This document shows positions 7,252 to 15,330 of a DNA stretch of 32,826 nucleotides, in pieces. The notes beneath the pieces were generated by a model. It searched no databases. It had not been told where the DNA came from and saw only the letters and a program-made list of their open reading frames with translations. Numbering within the stretch: position 1 is the first letter of the stretch; every line of letters begins with the position of its first letter. A program made the position numbers and the translations under genes. The stretch is from positions 1-32,826 of the forward strand of contig JABWBO010000041.1 of the NCBI GenBank assembly GCA_013360465.1. Reading direction: 5' to 3'. Source of the stretch: Anaerolineae bacterium. GTDB taxonomy: Bacteria; Chloroflexota; Anaerolineae; Aggregatilineales; Phototrophicaceae.

Positions 7252-9063
7252 TCAACTGCTCAACTTGGGTGTACGTCCCGCGTGAATATTGACATGACAG
7301 CCGTGACAGACCATGAGTGTTTTTCGCTGCATGGTTATCATGCGAATCACCCAACTCGGCTTGTCTTTTCTTCCTGCCCAACGCCGCTTGAGGTCGGAGA
7401 GTTTGCGGATGTGATGCACCTGCACTCGGTCGTGTGAGCCACAGAGTTCGCAGGTATCCGCTTTCAAGCGTTGGATAAGGTCGGAACGTACATTTGTCGT
7501 GTAGTATGTTTTCGCGTCGTTCAGAGGTTGGCTGAAGTTCTTGACCGTTTTCAAGGGAATAGCACCCCAGTAGATGTCGCGGGTGCCTTTTTGGGTTGGA
7601 ACTTCGATGTGCAATGTTTTGTAGCTGTACCCCTCTACCGTTTTTGTGCCACGATAACGACGGTAGATTTTGCTCACGCTGAGTTTGAATTTGTGCGCTA
7701 ATGTTTTGGCGAGCGACTGCTGCATAATGTGTTTCAAGCCTTGCAGGTGGCAGCGGTCTACCGCATAGCAGTAGTATTCTGCGATGCCGCGAAAGCGTGC
7801 CTGAAACAGGTCGATGATGTGCGCGTCAGAGTGCATGAGGATACCGGATTGGCTGATGGTTTTGCCCGCTCTCATGTAGTCGCGTGCGGCTTCGTTCACG
7901 AGTCCGTAGGGAATGCCTAGACGAACGTGTCCGTTGATGCTGCGGCGTTGAGCGAGCATGTGGGGATGCGCGGTGAGTTTGTCGTTTACCTGATAGATGC
8001 TGATGTCGTAGCCCAGAAATTTGGCTTTCTCACTGGTTGCGTGCGTGATGAGCGTTTTTGTTGAACTCAGTTCCAGTTTGAGACGGTCACGTAGAAATCC
8101 AGCGATGGCATCTCGGATGGCTTCGGCTTCTTTGCGTGTGCCGCAAAAGGCGATGATGAAGTCGTCAGCGTAGCGCACGTACTTCAGCCTTCTGAAGTTC
8201 GGGTCGTACATATCCCGCGACGGGATTTGGCGGCGTGTCTGTTCAAGTTGTTTCACTTGTTCAGTATCGCCAGCCGCTCGCGCTCGTTTGAGCAAATGCT
8301 CTAGTCGGCGGTATTCGGGATTGTGACGGCGTTCCTTGCCTCCGCGAGTGTACTGGGGTTTCAGTACCGTTTCGATGTAGTCGTCAAGCTCGTGAAGGTA
8401 GATGTTACTCAAAAGCGGGCTGAGGATACCGCCCTGCGGTGTTCCACTGTAGGTATCCTTGTATTCCCATTCTTCCAGTTTTCCCGCTTTCAACCCCTGC
8501 CGGATGAGATTGAGCATCCGTCCGTCTTGAATATCTCTGGACAAAATTTCCATCAGCACATCATGGTCGATGTTGTCAAAGCATCCTTTGATGTCGCCTT
8601 CAATGAACCACGCTGCTCCCCTGAAGCTCTGTTTAATCTGCTGTAATGCGGTGTGACAGCCGCGTCCCGGTCGATAACCATGTGAGCAGTCATGAAAACG
8701 CGGTTCGTAGTACGCATCCAGCAGCATTCGCAAAGCCTCTTGCACCAGCTTATCCACGAAGTCTGGCATACCGAGTTTACGGATTCCGCCTGACTTCTTA
8801 GGGATACCTGTACCGCGTGTTGGGCGGAACTTGAAGCGCTCGTGACGCATCTTGTCGATGGTATCCCGAACCACTTTCATGCTCATCCCGTCAGCGGTTT
8901 CTCCTTCTGACCCCGGTGTTAGCGCACCTGCATTTTTGTAGATTTTCGCGTAAGCACTGAGATACAACTCCTCACTGAACAGACTGCGATACACACGAGT
9001 GAGCGGTGTGCGCTTCACTCCCATGTTGTGCAGCGCTTGTAAAATAGGTTGGCTTGTCTGCAT
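7252..9063 (-). CDS. ltrA: Group II intron-encoded reverse transcriptase/maturase with HNH endonuclease
   Basis: A 603-aa multifunctional protein that helps splicing and drives retrohoming of the intron. The RT domain shows the GIPKKSGGIRKLGMP start, GDIKGCFDNIDHD, SGTPQGGILSPLLSNIYLHE and the catalytic YADD box. A maturase (X) domain follows, then a C-terminal HNH endonuclease with CELCG, VHHI and CHGCHVNIHAG zinc and active-site residues. No frameshift or stop is seen and all catalytic motifs are present, so the intron is plausibly still mobile. It starts with the ATG at 9063. The gene symbol is used in the generic sense for this family. Confidence 0.95.
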   Translation of the reverse strand: MQTSQPILQALHNMGVKRTPLTRVYRSLFSEELYLSAYAKIYKNAGALTPGSEGETADGMSMKVVRDTIDKMRHERFKFRPTRGTGIPKKSGGIRKLGMPDFVDKLVQEALRMLLDAYYEPRFHDCSHGYRPGRGCHTALQQIKQSFRGAAWFIEGDIKGCFDNIDHDVLMEILSRDIQDGRMLNLIRQGLKAGKLEEWEYKDTYSGTPQGGILSPLLSNIYLHELDDYIETVLKPQYTRGGKERRHNPEYRRLEHLLKRARAAGDTEQVKQLEQTRRQIPSRDMYDPNFRRLKYVRYADDFIIAFCGTRKEAEAIRDAIAGFLRDRLKLELSSTKTLITHATSEKAKFLGYDISIYQVNDKLTAHPHMLAQRRSINGHVRLGIPYGLVNEAARDYMRAGKTISQSGILMHSDAHIIDLFQARFRGIAEYYCYAVDRCHLQGLKHIMQQSLAKTLAHKFKLSVSKIYRRYRGTKTVEGYSYKTLHIEVPTQKGTRDIYWGAIPLKTVKNFSQPLNDAKTYYTTNVRSDLIQRLKADTCELCGSHDRVQVHHIRKLSDLKRRWAGRKDKPSWVIRMITMQRKTLMVCHGCHVNIHAGRTPKLSS

Positions 9064-9605
9064 TTCGCATACCTTCTTTCTTCTACAAGCGAAAAATCCT
9101 GACCCCCTTCGCCCTGTAGCTGCTTACTGATTCGCAGCCGCCTTGGTGGGACGTGACCCCCACGACTACTATGGTTATGGTCTCTGTCGCCATGAGCCTC
9201 GCGGCTTGTAGGCGATCCCGCAGTACGGTCGTAAGTGACGTATATAGCGTGACTTAGGTGCGTCCGTTCGCAGCTTGACCGGTCTCATTGACCGTTGTTC
9301 CTGTCAGGAAGGTTTCGCGCCACGGCAAAACTAAAGCGCTGCTGACAGGTCTCGACCACAGCCGTTGTGTCGAGGGAGGGGAACGTGTCTCCAACTCGCT
9401 GCTAGACTTGAAGCAATCCAGCCTTGCCCATATCACGCAGGTCTCGAAGTCCCATTCAGCTAAACGGCTTCGCTGTTGACCCCTTTTCCGACATGCTGTT
9501 GTCCCCACTAGGTTTCCCCGTTAGGTAAGTCGGATGACCTCGCAGGCAGTTTCCTTCAGCCTGCGGTACTTAAAGTACAATCACCTACGCCGTCGTGCGG
9601 CGCAC

Positions 9606-10895
9606 CTTGCCAACGCCCATTTGACCGATCAGCAGGATACTGTCGCGGTCTTGCAGTCCGCGTGTCACTGCCGCTATCACATGCTTTTGCGCGGTGTAGA
9701 GCGCGTATTTCCCCTTCAAACGGATGCTGTCGAGCCACCGCCCAATCCCATTCATATCGAAGCGGTACATGGGCTGAAACTTGGCATTCAGGTAGCTTGC
9801 CAGTGCCCGCTTGTTGGAGGTGATGAAACCGAGCAGCGCCTCGTCACCTTCCATCTCGACGGTTGTGCCGTCCGCGCCGAGCAACGTGAGCGTGGTCGTC
9901 GGTTTCAGCCGGATGGTCGTCTTCTTGACCTGTCGTTCTGGGTCGTTCGGGTCGGCTTCAATCTCGACACGCGCAATTTGCTCGACATGGCGGGTCTTGC
10001 CGCGCAGCGCGACATGCCCATACTCGTCCGTCTCGATGACTGCACCATCTGCCACGCCTGCCGCCAACACAAGGGCGAGGTGTCCCGGACGCGGTGCAAC
10101 GACCGGCTCAATTTCCGTCACGGGTGGGGGAACTTCCAGCAGTGCTTGAAATCCGCCCGTTTTCCATGCGCCTTGTTCTTCGATCAGCTGCAGTCCAGCG
10201 ACCTCATCGAGCATGTCCGGCGCGAATACGAACCGTTGAATGGGACGCGGCGATGGGAGGCGGTAGGTGGGTTCGGGTTGAATAGTGAGTGGCTGCGGAT
10301 TGTCCCGGTCACGGATGAGCTGCTCATACAGGGCGGCGACATCCAATGGAACACCTTTGACGGCGGCGACGATCATTTGGTCGTACTCGCCAAGATGCTT
10401 GCCTGGCAGCGCCCAGATATCAACGCGACTGCTGTGTTTGGCGAGGAATGCCGCCGCTTCGCTGGTGATGTGCTGGCGGTAGATACACCAGAGCGCGAGA
10501 CCGCCGTCCTGTACCCACTTCCACGCATGGCGCAGGTAGCGGAACTCAACGCGCTTGCTGCCTGATGCGCCCGCATCGTGGTCATACGGCGGGTTGAGCC
10601 ACGCTGCACCGAAAGCGTTGTTGGAGGCGACCAAGCGCTCCACGTCGCAGCGCACCGCCTGCGTCGCACCAAAGCGAGCAATACATGCCGTCGCACGCTC
10701 ACCGTCGAGTTCGTTGGCATAGGGTGTCAGGTTCCATGCTTTTGCCGCTGCTTCAAGGAATGCGCCTTCTCCCGCGAACGGATCGAGCAGTTTCACCACT
10801 GGCGTGGCGGGTGCCACTAACGAAAGAAGCGCTGGATAGTGGCGCTCCTCGATGGGTAGAAACCCCATAATTTGTTTACTTTCGGCACGCGCCAT
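9606..10895 (-). CDS. Methyltransferase/helicase fusion, exon 1 (methyltransferase part)
   Basis: Upstream exon, 430 codons ending in the Walker A Lys. Residues 38-44 (DPFAGEG) are the S-adenosylmethionine motif and residues 101-104 (NPPY) the catalytic motif of gamma-type adenine DNA methyltransferases; the N-terminal part resembles the DUF6094 class. Residues about 270-390 form an ill-defined middle region, and 424-430 (GQMGVGK) start the helicase. So a single polypeptide would carry methylation and DNA translocation activities. The ATG at 10895 has AGGAGA eight nt upstream. Without splicing, translation runs into the intron (VRRTTA then stop) and gives a 436-aa protein consisting of the methyltransferase alone. 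Context: replication and PRTRC genes follow. Confidence 0.85.
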
Positions 10896-10913
10896 GAGCT
10901 TTCTCCTGAAATG

Positions 10914-11204
10914 AAAAAAGCCCCCGTTTGAGTGTAGGTTTTCAGAGTTATTGAACCGACCGTCAGATTACCTGCGCTGGATGTCACAGTTTTTGCGGAA
11001 ACCCTCTAAAATCAGATCGGGGTTGAGTTCACCTGAGGGAAGAAAGTGTGGACTGCGCTTAGAGAGGTTTGGTGCAATAACTTTGACACCAATGGAGGTT
11101 CAGCGCAGGAACTCTGCAAATCCGGCGCAAATACTGTGAAACTGCTTCCCGTGAAGGTGCAGTTTTTGGCGCAATAACTTTGAAGCCTTACATTGAGCGG
11201 GGGC
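10914..11204 (-). terminator. Intrinsic terminator split by a transposable element in its loop
   Basis: Removing the 260-bp element and one TTGAG copy gives, on the minus strand, GCCCCCG, loop CTCAAA, CGGGGGC, then TTTTTT: a perfect 7-bp stem with a U tract. The arms now lie at 11204-11198 and 10926-10920, with the T run at 10919-10914. It would have ended transcription from the 81-aa gene just before the methyltransferase/helicase gene. With the arms about 270 nt apart, termination is probably weakened. Confidence 0.8.
10933..11192. mobile_element. 260-bp non-autonomous element with IS21-like ends, TSD TTGAG
   Basis: The ends are TGTA...TACA with imperfect 25-bp inverted repeats (10933-10957 and 11168-11192, 19 of 25 matching; shared core TTCA(G/A)AGTTATTG). 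The exact 5-bp duplication TTGAG flanks it (10928-10932 and 11193-11197). Internal copies of the right-end motif are at 11071-11090 (GGTGCAATAACTTTGACACC) and, degenerate, 11124-11140. There is no credible gene inside. The end architecture is the same type as the 304-bp element at 2367 but the sequence differs, so a different parent IS is implied. It lies in the 336-bp gap between the 81-aa gene and the methyltransferase/helicase gene. Confidence 0.8.
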
Positions 11205-11231
11205 GGTTGGCATTCGATTAGAGTGAGGGAA

Positions 11232-11477
11232 TTAGGACGACTTGAAGAGGTCGAAGTATTCCTGAGGAAGCAATTTATCAGGGAGTTCAGCATCCGCGTC
11301 AAGCGATTCGCGGTAGCCCATTTCGATCATGCATCGCAGGATCGCTTGATATTGTCGAACGAGCACCAGCTCTTCTTGCGGGTCGTCCGTTCCTCGCCAC
11401 TTAGCGGCAAGCCGCCCCAGTCTTGTTTCCAACGCATCAAGGAGTTGTGCGTCGGTCTCAATTGAAATGTGCTGCAT
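11232..11477 (-). CDS. Small hypothetical protein
   Basis: An 81-aa acidic, largely helical protein (LLDALETRLGRLAAKWRG, then QEELVLVRQYQAILRCMIEMGY). I do not recognise a family. The ATG at 11477 has AGGAACC four nt upstream and follows the preceding stop by one nucleotide, so it is translationally linked to the 179-aa gene. Its 3' side held the terminator now split by the 260-bp element, so this was probably the last gene of the upstream transcription unit. Confidence 0.65.
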   Translation of the reverse strand: MQHISIETDAQLLDALETRLGRLAAKWRGTDDPQEELVLVRQYQAILRCMIEMGYRESLDADAELPDKLLPQEYFDLFKSS

Positions 11478-11478
11478 G

Positions 11479-12018
11479 TCAGGTTCCTTTCGGAGACCAG
11501 GGTTGTCCCTGTTCTTCTAGAACACGAACGTAATCTTTGATTTGTCCCACTGGATCGAAGATCGGCAATCCCAAGCGGCGCGGAAAAGTTGCACAGTTAT
11601 CCCGATCCGCTTTCGGTTCATCCGGTGGGAATGTGTATGGAAACACCATCTTCTCATTATACCACTGCAACGCCTGTTGACGGATGCGCTCGAATGTTTC
11701 GTCGTCCACTTCGACAACGAACTGCCAGACGTGCGTTCGCGCTCCTTGTTTCACCAACTCCACAGCCCGTGTGAATACGCTATAGTCTTGTTGCACGATG
11801 CCATCGAGTGTCTTTTTCTCTCGGAGCCATGAGATCGCAGCCTCTTCACCTCCAACATCTTCGACCGCTTTCTGCGTCGGGTGAAAGCCTAAGATGCTGG
11901 TCTCATCCCTCTCGAAAGAAAACCCGACGTGTCCCGCACGGATCAGTGTGTCCTCGTCAACAAACTTCTCGTCACGAAAACCCGTCCCGCGAAAGGCGAT
12001 CAAGTAGATTTTCTTCAT
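11479..12018 (-). CDS. Possible permuted NlpC/P60-like (papain-fold) protein
   Basis: A 179-aa cytoplasmic protein. A His in the early segment RAGHVGFSFE and a Cys in the late segment RDNCATFPRRLG are arranged as in circularly permuted papain-fold proteins (the YiiX/LRAT-like branch of NlpC/P60), where the His precedes the Cys. This is a motif-level guess and the activity, if any, is unknown. The start is the ATG at 12018 with AGGAG five nt upstream; a GTG six bases earlier is possible. It lies between a 727-aa protein and the 81-aa gene in a run of same-strand genes. Confidence 0.65.
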   Translation of the reverse strand: MKKIYLIAFRGTGFRDEKFVDEDTLIRAGHVGFSFERDETSILGFHPTQKAVEDVGGEEAAISWLREKKTLDGIVQQDYSVFTRAVELVKQGARTHVWQFVVEVDDETFERIRQQALQWYNEKMVFPYTFPPDEPKADRDNCATFPRRLGLPIFDPVGQIKDYVRVLEEQGQPWSPKGT

Positions 12019-12044
12019 GGACACTCCTAGCGCAAATGCCCGAA

Positions 12045-14228
12045 TTATACCGCTAGTTCAGGGAGACGGATGATTTTCTGCTCCAGTCCGCCCGTGATAA
12101 GGCGCGTCCACGCATCAACATCCAGATCGACGCTGAGTAGGTCAACGCCGCCCGCCGAGCGCGTCTTGCGGACGAGCATCGCCTTTTGTCCCGCCTCATA
12201 CAGATATGCCGACCACACATCGAACACGGGAATGTTCACGAGCTGGGTGATGTGATGTTTGAGTTTGGCGGTCGCCTGTTCCGCGCTGGTGCGGAAGATG
12301 AACGTCGTCGATTTGCCGCCGTAATTCGGCGTGACCGCCCAGTCATGCACGAGGATGAGTGAGGCGAACCGCGCTTCTGGTAGATAATGCAGGTACGGGT
12401 GATACATGCCCGAATTTCCCTCCCCGGCGGTCAGTTCAACGGCGGGCGCATCCGGTGGCACGACGGAAACCTGTTCACCTTTTGACAGCTTTGCCCTGAT
12501 CGCTTCCACGCCCATTCTGGGTCCAGCCATGTTGATGAACACGGCGATTCCTTCGTGAACCGCGTAGCCGAAACAAAACACCTCCCCGGTGATACTTCCG
12601 GTCAGCTCTCCAACGTAAGCCTGCTCAATGGGTGTCATCCGTCCAGTTGAATAGTGGACTGCAGGCAAGGTCTGAAGGTTTTCCCGCTTGGCTTCGCGGA
12701 TGGCGGTTTGTATGGCATCGAGCGGTTCACCATCGGCGGGCATCACTGCGGGCTTGATGACACGGATGGCGGGTGGTGCATCGACGGGCGCGACGGACTG
12801 TTGCTCGTCCATATCAGGGTCGTTGGGTGCAACCGGAGGATCAATCGGGGTCGGCTGCTGTCTATACTCGATAAGTGTGCGTTTGATTTCAGCATCCGTC
12901 GGCGGAAGCGCTGCGCCCGGCGGCACGACTGCCCCGCGCACAATCTTGATGCCGGGGATCGGCTCATACGGTGTCAGTTCGCGCTCGAAACACCAACACA
13001 CGCCGATGTTTTCGAAATCGACATCGTAACTCCAGCCGTGCTTCGCATTGTGGTTATACAGCCGAACTACTTTACCCCGTGTGCCAGTTGGAATCGGTTT
13101 GCTGTCTGCTGTTTCCAGTTCGTGACGGGCGTAGGCGGTCTCATCCATTTCAAACAATCGCGCTGGCGGCTCATTCGTAGGCGTTTCCTTGACCTGCAAC
13201 CCTAGAATGACGGCAGCCTCATCGACAGTACAGGGTTCATCATCGTTGAACGGCACTTCTGCCGCCAATGCATCCAGCACTGCCACTTTGTCCGGCTGCT
13301 CGAAGTGCCATTTTCTTGTGTAGAGGGAATACATGGCGTTATTCGTTTGCAGCGCCTTCTGGATCACTGGCAGTGGATTGCCCACTCGTTCCTGCGGCGG
13401 CAGGTCGAACTCCCACACGGTTTCGGGTTTGTCGTTTCGGTCGATCCAGGTGGTGCGGGTGGCGAAGATGCCATTCTCGCCGCGCAGGATGATATCACCG
13501 TTGGAGGCGTATTCTTTCCCTCCGATGCGTCCGCCGAAGATCGTCAGCAGCGGGGAGGCAGATGCAGCTGACGGCTCGTCTACGTCGGGTTGGGCTTCGC
13601 TCGTGACCAATGCCCGGATCGCAGCAGGTAATTCCGCGCCCACGTAATACCATGCTTTGCGCTTGCCGCTGAAACGCGCCCCGTGCTGTTTGAGCAGGTC
13701 ACGATGCGGATACGTCTCGCCAAGCAACCACCACCATACGCTGCCACCTTCCTCGCGCTGGCTGCGTTCGGCGATAATGCCTGTGACGACGCATTCCCGC
13801 ACTCCCGTCGATGGCGACGGCGGACGAAAGCCCATCGGATTGAAGGTTGGACCCGAACGATAGCCGGGTTCGGTGAAATCGGCATGGTTGCTGTCCGGGA
13901 ATGCCCACCACTTTTTGTCACGCCACAGAAACACGCCCGCACGGTGACTCTGACGGGCGATCTGCTCTGCCTTCGCCAATTCGTTCGCCGTGAGCGTGAG
14001 GAGAATGTGACCGTGCCGCACGACAACATCCCCATCGATCTGCAAATAACGATACGATGCCTGTTTGGGCGATACGTCGCGGGCGTTCGTCCCGTACAGT
14101 GCCAGCAGCACGGCGGTCACGGCGCTGGTGTAGCCCAGCTTATAGGCACTGACAATTTTGCCTGTCTGCGGATCGGTGACGCGCTGCGCCCCGTAAGTAT
14201 CAATTGCGATGATGTGCCCATCAGCCAT
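12045..14228 (-). CDS. Large hypothetical protein with a DUF5710-like WY module
   Basis: A 727-aa protein without signal peptide or membrane segment. Around residues 170-200 the stretch ending KQHGARFSGKRKAWYYVG resembles the short DUF5710-type module (GARWD..R.WYV) found in primases, helicases and other plasmid proteins; it may bind nucleic acid. The middle has a QVKET linker region and a short KVVRLYN segment (about residues 380-430) of beta character; a Pro-rich linker (PPVAPNDPDMDEQQ) precedes a C-terminal domain of about 180 residues. I do not recognise the whole protein. The ATG at 14228 overlaps the SLOG gene's end by 8 nt. Its length and position among replication and PRTRC genes suggest an element-specific function. 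Confidence 0.7.
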   Translation of the reverse strand: MADGHIIAIDTYGAQRVTDPQTGKIVSAYKLGYTSAVTAVLLALYGTNARDVSPKQASYRYLQIDGDVVVRHGHILLTLTANELAKAEQIARQSHRAGVFLWRDKKWWAFPDSNHADFTEPGYRSGPTFNPMGFRPPSPSTGVRECVVTGIIAERSQREEGGSVWWWLLGETYPHRDLLKQHGARFSGKRKAWYYVGAELPAAIRALVTSEAQPDVDEPSAASASPLLTIFGGRIGGKEYASNGDIILRGENGIFATRTTWIDRNDKPETVWEFDLPPQERVGNPLPVIQKALQTNNAMYSLYTRKWHFEQPDKVAVLDALAAEVPFNDDEPCTVDEAAVILGLQVKETPTNEPPARLFEMDETAYARHELETADSKPIPTGTRGKVVRLYNHNAKHGWSYDVDFENIGVCWCFERELTPYEPIPGIKIVRGAVVPPGAALPPTDAEIKRTLIEYRQQPTPIDPPVAPNDPDMDEQQSVAPVDAPPAIRVIKPAVMPADGEPLDAIQTAIREAKRENLQTLPAVHYSTGRMTPIEQAYVGELTGSITGEVFCFGYAVHEGIAVFINMAGPRMGVEAIRAKLSKGEQVSVVPPDAPAVELTAGEGNSGMYHPYLHYLPEARFASLILVHDWAVTPNYGGKSTTFIFRTSAEQATAKLKHHITQLVNIPVFDVWSAYLYEAGQKAMLVRKTRSAGGVDLLSVDLDVDAWTRLITGGLEQKIIRLPELAV

Positions 14229-14682
14229 AAGGTTTTAGCTCCCGATCGAATTTGATGAGGTGTGCATCTTTACCGCGCTGCACCGCGTACTCGTATCCCG
14301 CCTTCGTGCCGGGGCTGTCGCCATTCCACACGAACAGGCAGGTCTGCGCCTGGTCAACCATCCAGCGGTCGCGGGCGGCATACGGACTGCTCATGTGATG
14401 CGGCGCGGAGAAGTACGTTTCGTACCCGACTTTGATGTATGTGCCGTGCTTGCAGCCGTAGTTGCGCGGGAAGTTGGCGATACCCGCGACGATCACGCGG
14501 GCTTTCAAACGACGGCATTCCTGCACGACCGCCATATCGACCCCTTTCGGGTTATCGCCGACGATGATGGTGTAGCCTTTCGCGTGCGCACGCTGCACCG
14601 CGCGGCGGGCGTAGTCGAGCATCTCACGAGTGGCATAGCGGCTGCCCGCGATGAGAACATGATGGGTGGACTGAATGTGCAT
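14221..14682 (-). CDS. SLOG-superfamily (YspA/DUF2493-like) nucleotide-binding protein
   Basis: A 153-aa Rossmann-like protein. The IAGSRY loop near residues 11-16, GDNPKGVDMAVVQEC near the middle and WNGDSPGTKAGYEYA near the end match the SLOG/YpsA-related pattern of nucleotide or ligand binding proteins, often encoded by phages and plasmids; some SLOG members sense nucleotide signals in defence systems. What this one binds is unknown. The ATG at 14682 has GGAGG six nt upstream, an excellent ribosome binding site. It is the first convincing gene of the left-hand transcription unit. Confidence 0.75.
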   Translation of the reverse strand: MHIQSTHHVLIAGSRYATREMLDYARRAVQRAHAKGYTIIVGDNPKGVDMAVVQECRRLKARVIVAGIANFPRNYGCKHGTYIKVGYETYFSAPHHMSSPYAARDRWMVDQAQTCLFVWNGDSPGTKAGYEYAVQRGKDAHLIKFDRELKPYG

Positions 14683-15330
14683 TCTGCACCTCCAGAGAGG
14701 TTGAAAGATTGGGAAATGAAAAACGCGCCGCCTCTCGACCGAGAAACGACGCGGAAAAGTTCGTTATGTGCGCCCATCACCGCATTGACATGCCTGGATG
14801 CGCCCCAAGTCAGGCATGAACCTGCTCAAGACGTTGACCCTTCCAGTAGTACAGCTTTTTATCTGCGGCGCAGCCGCTCGCTGTCCCATCCACGACGGTG
14901 TACGGTATCCGAACCGAATTGTTCGGGGGCGTTTGGCACAGAGGATCAGAGCGTTCACCTGTAGGAGGCAGTCAACGCACATCGGCGTTGGGCAGGGTTT
15001 ACAGCGCGCCCTTTCGAGCTAACGCAGCCATTACACCACGCATCCGTGTGACCGATGACCCGCTGTGCATTTGTTAAGGTGCAACTACGCACCGTATTCA
15101 GCACACCATCCCCGTCTGGCTACCCGAAGGGCGACACGGTTTTGCCATGAGCGTAGCGGCGCAAGCCAGAGGCAAAACCGTAGGCGAAGCCGCTTGCGGC
15201 TTTAGCCCAGCGGGGTGGTGTGCTAGGGTGCGTTAGTGGTTGCACCGATGCACAGATGGGAAGGTCTCACAGGCGGAGGGGAAGCGATTGCAAAAGTGCA
15301 GTCGCAAAGATGCAGTGCTGCGAGAACAGA
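14683..15330. other. 648-bp gene-poor junction between the plasmid-like and copper regions
   Basis: I see no convincing gene here. A 72-codon minus-strand reading frame (14764-14982) starts with MCVDC but lacks a ribosome binding site and a family. The right part is taken up by the nested inverted repeats at 15078-15244. A short hairpin-forming stretch with AGCGG and CCGCT (about 15332-15355) overlaps the end of the next gene. The region is a candidate for an element boundary, origin or structured RNA, but I find no direct repeat or integrase to prove a boundary. Confidence 0.55.
15078..15244. repeat. Nested imperfect inverted repeats (about 165 bp)
   Basis: Three pairs of arms nest around one centre. 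Outer: GTGCAACTACGCACC (15079-15093) with GGTGCGTTAGTGGTTGCAC (15226-15244). Middle: AGCACACCATCCCCG (15100-15114) with CGGGGTGGTGTGCT (15211-15224), one base missing. Inner: CGGTTTTGCC (15137-15146) with GGCAAAACCG (15171-15180), perfect. A side hairpin CGAAGCCGCTTGCGGCT is at 15185-15201. The whole could fold as a long branched hairpin in RNA or as a cruciform. Confidence 0.75.

Larger units (their letters stand above)
7150..9605 (-). mobile_element. Group II intron (2456 bp) with ORF, inserted in the Walker A codons
   Basis: The 5' end is GTGCGCCGCACGACGG at 9605, matching the GUGYG consensus, and the 3' end is CCTACCCAAT at 7150. Excision joins AAG (Lys) to ACG (Thr) and restores GQMGVGKTALGG exactly in frame. 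A canonical 34-nt domain V with a GAAA loop lies at 7207-7240, and domain VI follows. The intron is in the sense orientation of the host gene, as needed for splicing. A candidate EBS1 (TTTGCC on the minus strand at 9329-9324) can pair with the last six exon bases GGCAAG, allowing one G-U. The stretch 9064-9605 is the structured 5' part (domains I-III) without a gene. Confidence 0.95.

Noticed and set aside
9534-10565. Long plus-strand open frame (343 codons) opposite the methyltransferase
   Set aside because: It is the shadow of a GC-rich gene with clear motifs on the other strand; it has no recognisable domain or ribosome site.
14764-14982. 72-codon minus-strand frame beginning MCVDC
   Set aside because: No ribosome binding site and no family recognised; a CxxC pair alone is not enough. 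Kept only as a note in the junction region.
14930-15055. A tRNA-Tyr-like stretch on the minus strand (GTGTAATGG, CTGTAAA, CAACG..CGTTG variable-arm-like)
   Set aside because: The acceptor arms do not pair, the anticodon stem does not form around CTGTAAA with a 7-nt loop, and the T-arm is not canonical. At most a decayed remnant.
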